From positions 1 to 64,000 of the forward strand of contig CAZXYZ010000023.1 in assembly GCA_964645045.1 (NCBI GenBank): a stretch of DNA of 64,000 bases, written 5' to 3'. Source of the DNA: Anammoximicrobium sp964645045 (GTDB lineage: Bacteria > Planctomycetota > Planctomycetia > Pirellulales > Pirellulaceae). Every line of letters starts with the position of its first letter. Positions within the stretch are counted from its first letter, which is position 1. Both the position numbers and the translations under genes were made by a program. The notes beneath the pieces were generated by a model. It was given only the letters and a program-made list of their open reading frames with translations, was not told where the DNA came from and searched no databases. This document shows, one piece after another, positions 62,875 through 64,000 of the stretch.

Positions 62875-64000
62875 ATGCGACCGCTTTTCACCGTCTCGGC
62901 GATCATCGGCATCCTCGGCGGGCAGGCCGCTGCGGCCGATGCCAAACATCCCAACCTCGTCGTCATTCTTGCCGACGACCTCGGTTACGGCGACGTCTCG
63001 ACGTATCACAAGTCGGACGTGGACACGCCGAACATTGACCGCCTGGCAGCCGAAGGGATCCTGTTCACGGCCATGCGTGCCAATTGTACCGTGTGTTCGC
63101 CGTCCCGGGCGGCGCTGCTGACCGGGCATTACGCGGATCGTGTTGGCGTGCCCGGCGTCATCCGCACACGCCCGGAAGACTCGTGGGGATTCCTTGATCT
63201 CTCCGTGCCAACGCTGGCCGACGAATTGAACAAGGCCGGCTACCACACGGCGATCGTCGGCAAGTGGCATCTGGGGCTCGATTCGCCGAACACGCCGAAC
63301 GAGCGGGGCTTCGATTTCTTCCACGGATTCCTGGGCGACATGATGGACAGTTACCGCACGCACTTGCGCCACGGAAACAACTACCTGCGGCGCAACAAGC
63401 AGACGATCGCGCCGGAGGGCCATGCCACCGATCTGTTTACCGCTTGGGCCGGCGACTACTTGCGCGACCGTGCCGAACACCGCGGGCAGCCGTTCTTCCT
63501 GTACCTGGCCTACAACGCGCCGCACTTTCCCATCGAGCCGCCAGCCGAATGGCTGGCGAAGGTCCGTCAGCGGGCGCCGCAGATGGACGAATCGCGGGCG
63601 AAAAACGTCGCTCTCGTCGAGCACCTGGACGACGGCATCGGCCGCGTGCTCGAAACGCTGAAGGAAACCGGGCTGGACCGGAACACGCTGGTCGCCATCA
63701 CCGCCGACAACGGCGGCTCGCTGCCCCACGCCCAGAACAACGATCCGTGGCGGGACGGCAAGCAGAGTCACTACGACGGCGGTCTGCGCGTGCCGTTCAT
63801 GGTCCGCTGGCCAGGTCACATCCGGCCCGGCTCGCGGAGCGATTACGCGGGGCTGGTGTTCGACCTGTTCCCCACGTTCCTGGAACTGGCCGGCACAACA
63901 CCCGCGACGGAACTCGACGCGATCAGCCTCGTGCCGGTGCTGAATGGCGGCGCGCTGACAGCGCCGCGCGATCTGTACTTTGTGCGCCGCGAAGGCGGCT
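62875..64000 (+). CDS. type I sulfatase, 3' end cut by window edge
   Basis: The 375 residues seen include a signal peptide (about 1-22), the N-terminal metal-binding NLVVILADDLGYGD (Asp34 and Asp35) and the sulfatase signature CSPSRAALLTG with Cys74 as the residue converted to formylglycine. GKWHLG and HFPIEPP follow in the usual order. Type I sulfatases remove sulfate from polysaccharides or other esters outside the cytoplasm. A GGGAGAAG site precedes the ATG. The reading frame is still open at 64000. The substrate is unknown; neighbours suggest a sulfated glycan. Confidence 0.93.
   Translation, partial: MRPLFTVSAIIGILGGQAAAADAKHPNLVVILADDLGYGDVSTYHKSDVDTPNIDRLAAEGILFTAMRANCTVCSPSRAALLTGHYADRVGVPGVIRTRPEDSWGFLDLSVPTLADELNKAGYHTAIVGKWHLGLDSPNTPNERGFDFFHGFLGDMMDSYRTHLRHGNNYLRRNKQTIAPEGHATDLFTAWAGDYLRDRAEHRGQPFFLYLAYNAPHFPIEPPAEWLAKVRQRAPQMDESRAKNVALVEHLDDGIGRVLETLKETGLDRNTLVAITADNGGSLPHAQNNDPWRDGKQSHYDGGLRVPFMVRWPGHIRPGSRSDYAGLVFDLFPTFLELAGTTPATELDAISLVPVLNGGALTAPRDLYFVRREGG

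Overview
The window is GC-rich bacterial DNA that is almost certainly from a planctomycete, most likely of the Pirellula/Rhodopirellula type. The basis is family content. It carries a DUF1501 protein paired with a PSCyt1/DUF1549/DUF1553 cytochrome-like protein, a DUF1559 remnant, a YTV-motif surface protein, DUF1080, DUF6807 and DUF6798 proteins, an FGly-type sulfatase, MJ0042-type zinc ribbons fused to membrane anchors, and several Tat-exported TIM-barrel and oxidoreductase proteins. No rRNA, tRNA, CRISPR array, phage or transposase gene was seen.

Layout. 0-1 kb: no convincing gene, but a perfect 28-bp-arm palindrome and a dispersed repeat. 1-9 kb: NUDIX hydrolase, DUF6798 membrane protein, TPR protein, thiL, HtrA-like protease, DUF4404, FIST sensor. 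9-12 kb: Tat-exported TIM barrel, a dead amino-acid permease fragment, ceramidase-like hydrolase. 12-20 kb: an alpha-oxoamine-synthase-like PLP enzyme divergent from a sulfotransferase, then an MMPL exporter and a zinc-ribbon WD-like membrane protein. 20-23 kb: a UroD-family protein followed by a decaying zone with an enolase-superfamily pseudogene and a DUF1559 C-terminal stump before a small lipoprotein. 23-29 kb: VWA protein, PAS-GAF-REC regulator coupled to a membrane metallophosphoesterase, TIM barrel. 29-41 kb: second HtrA-like protease, VCBS/FG-GAP protein, DUF1080, DUF6807, an Fe-S flavoenzyme, a PQQ-type propeller and a PhoD-like phosphatase. 40-50 kb: DUF11 surface protein, a CsrA-REC fusion divergent from a PAS histidine kinase, zinc-ribbon protein, YTV protein, HEAT protein, lipoate-ligase-like protein. 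50-57 kb: DUF1553 and DUF1501 pair, then an acyl-carrier-protein/alpha-oxoamine-synthase fusion. 57-64 kb: beta-lactamase-like hydrolase and FAD oxidoreductase, divergent from a Gfo/Idh oxidoreductase, an alpha/beta hydrolase and a sulfatase cut by the window edge.

How it works together. Much of the gene content suits export, surface structure and breakdown of complex, possibly sulfated, carbohydrates. Two observations stand out. One is the CsrA-REC protein beside a kinase with a cysteine-rich PAS domain, which looks like a phosphorylation-controlled RNA-binding regulator. The other is the PLP enzyme/sulfotransferase/MMPL neighbourhood, with a separate ACP-fused PLP enzyme, which could make and export a modified amino lipid. 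Intergenic space is unusually rich in palindromic elements: at least six families recur within 64 kb, and one occurs three times in the same orientation relative to the gene upstream of it. All functions are inferred from sequence by eye; no database search was run.
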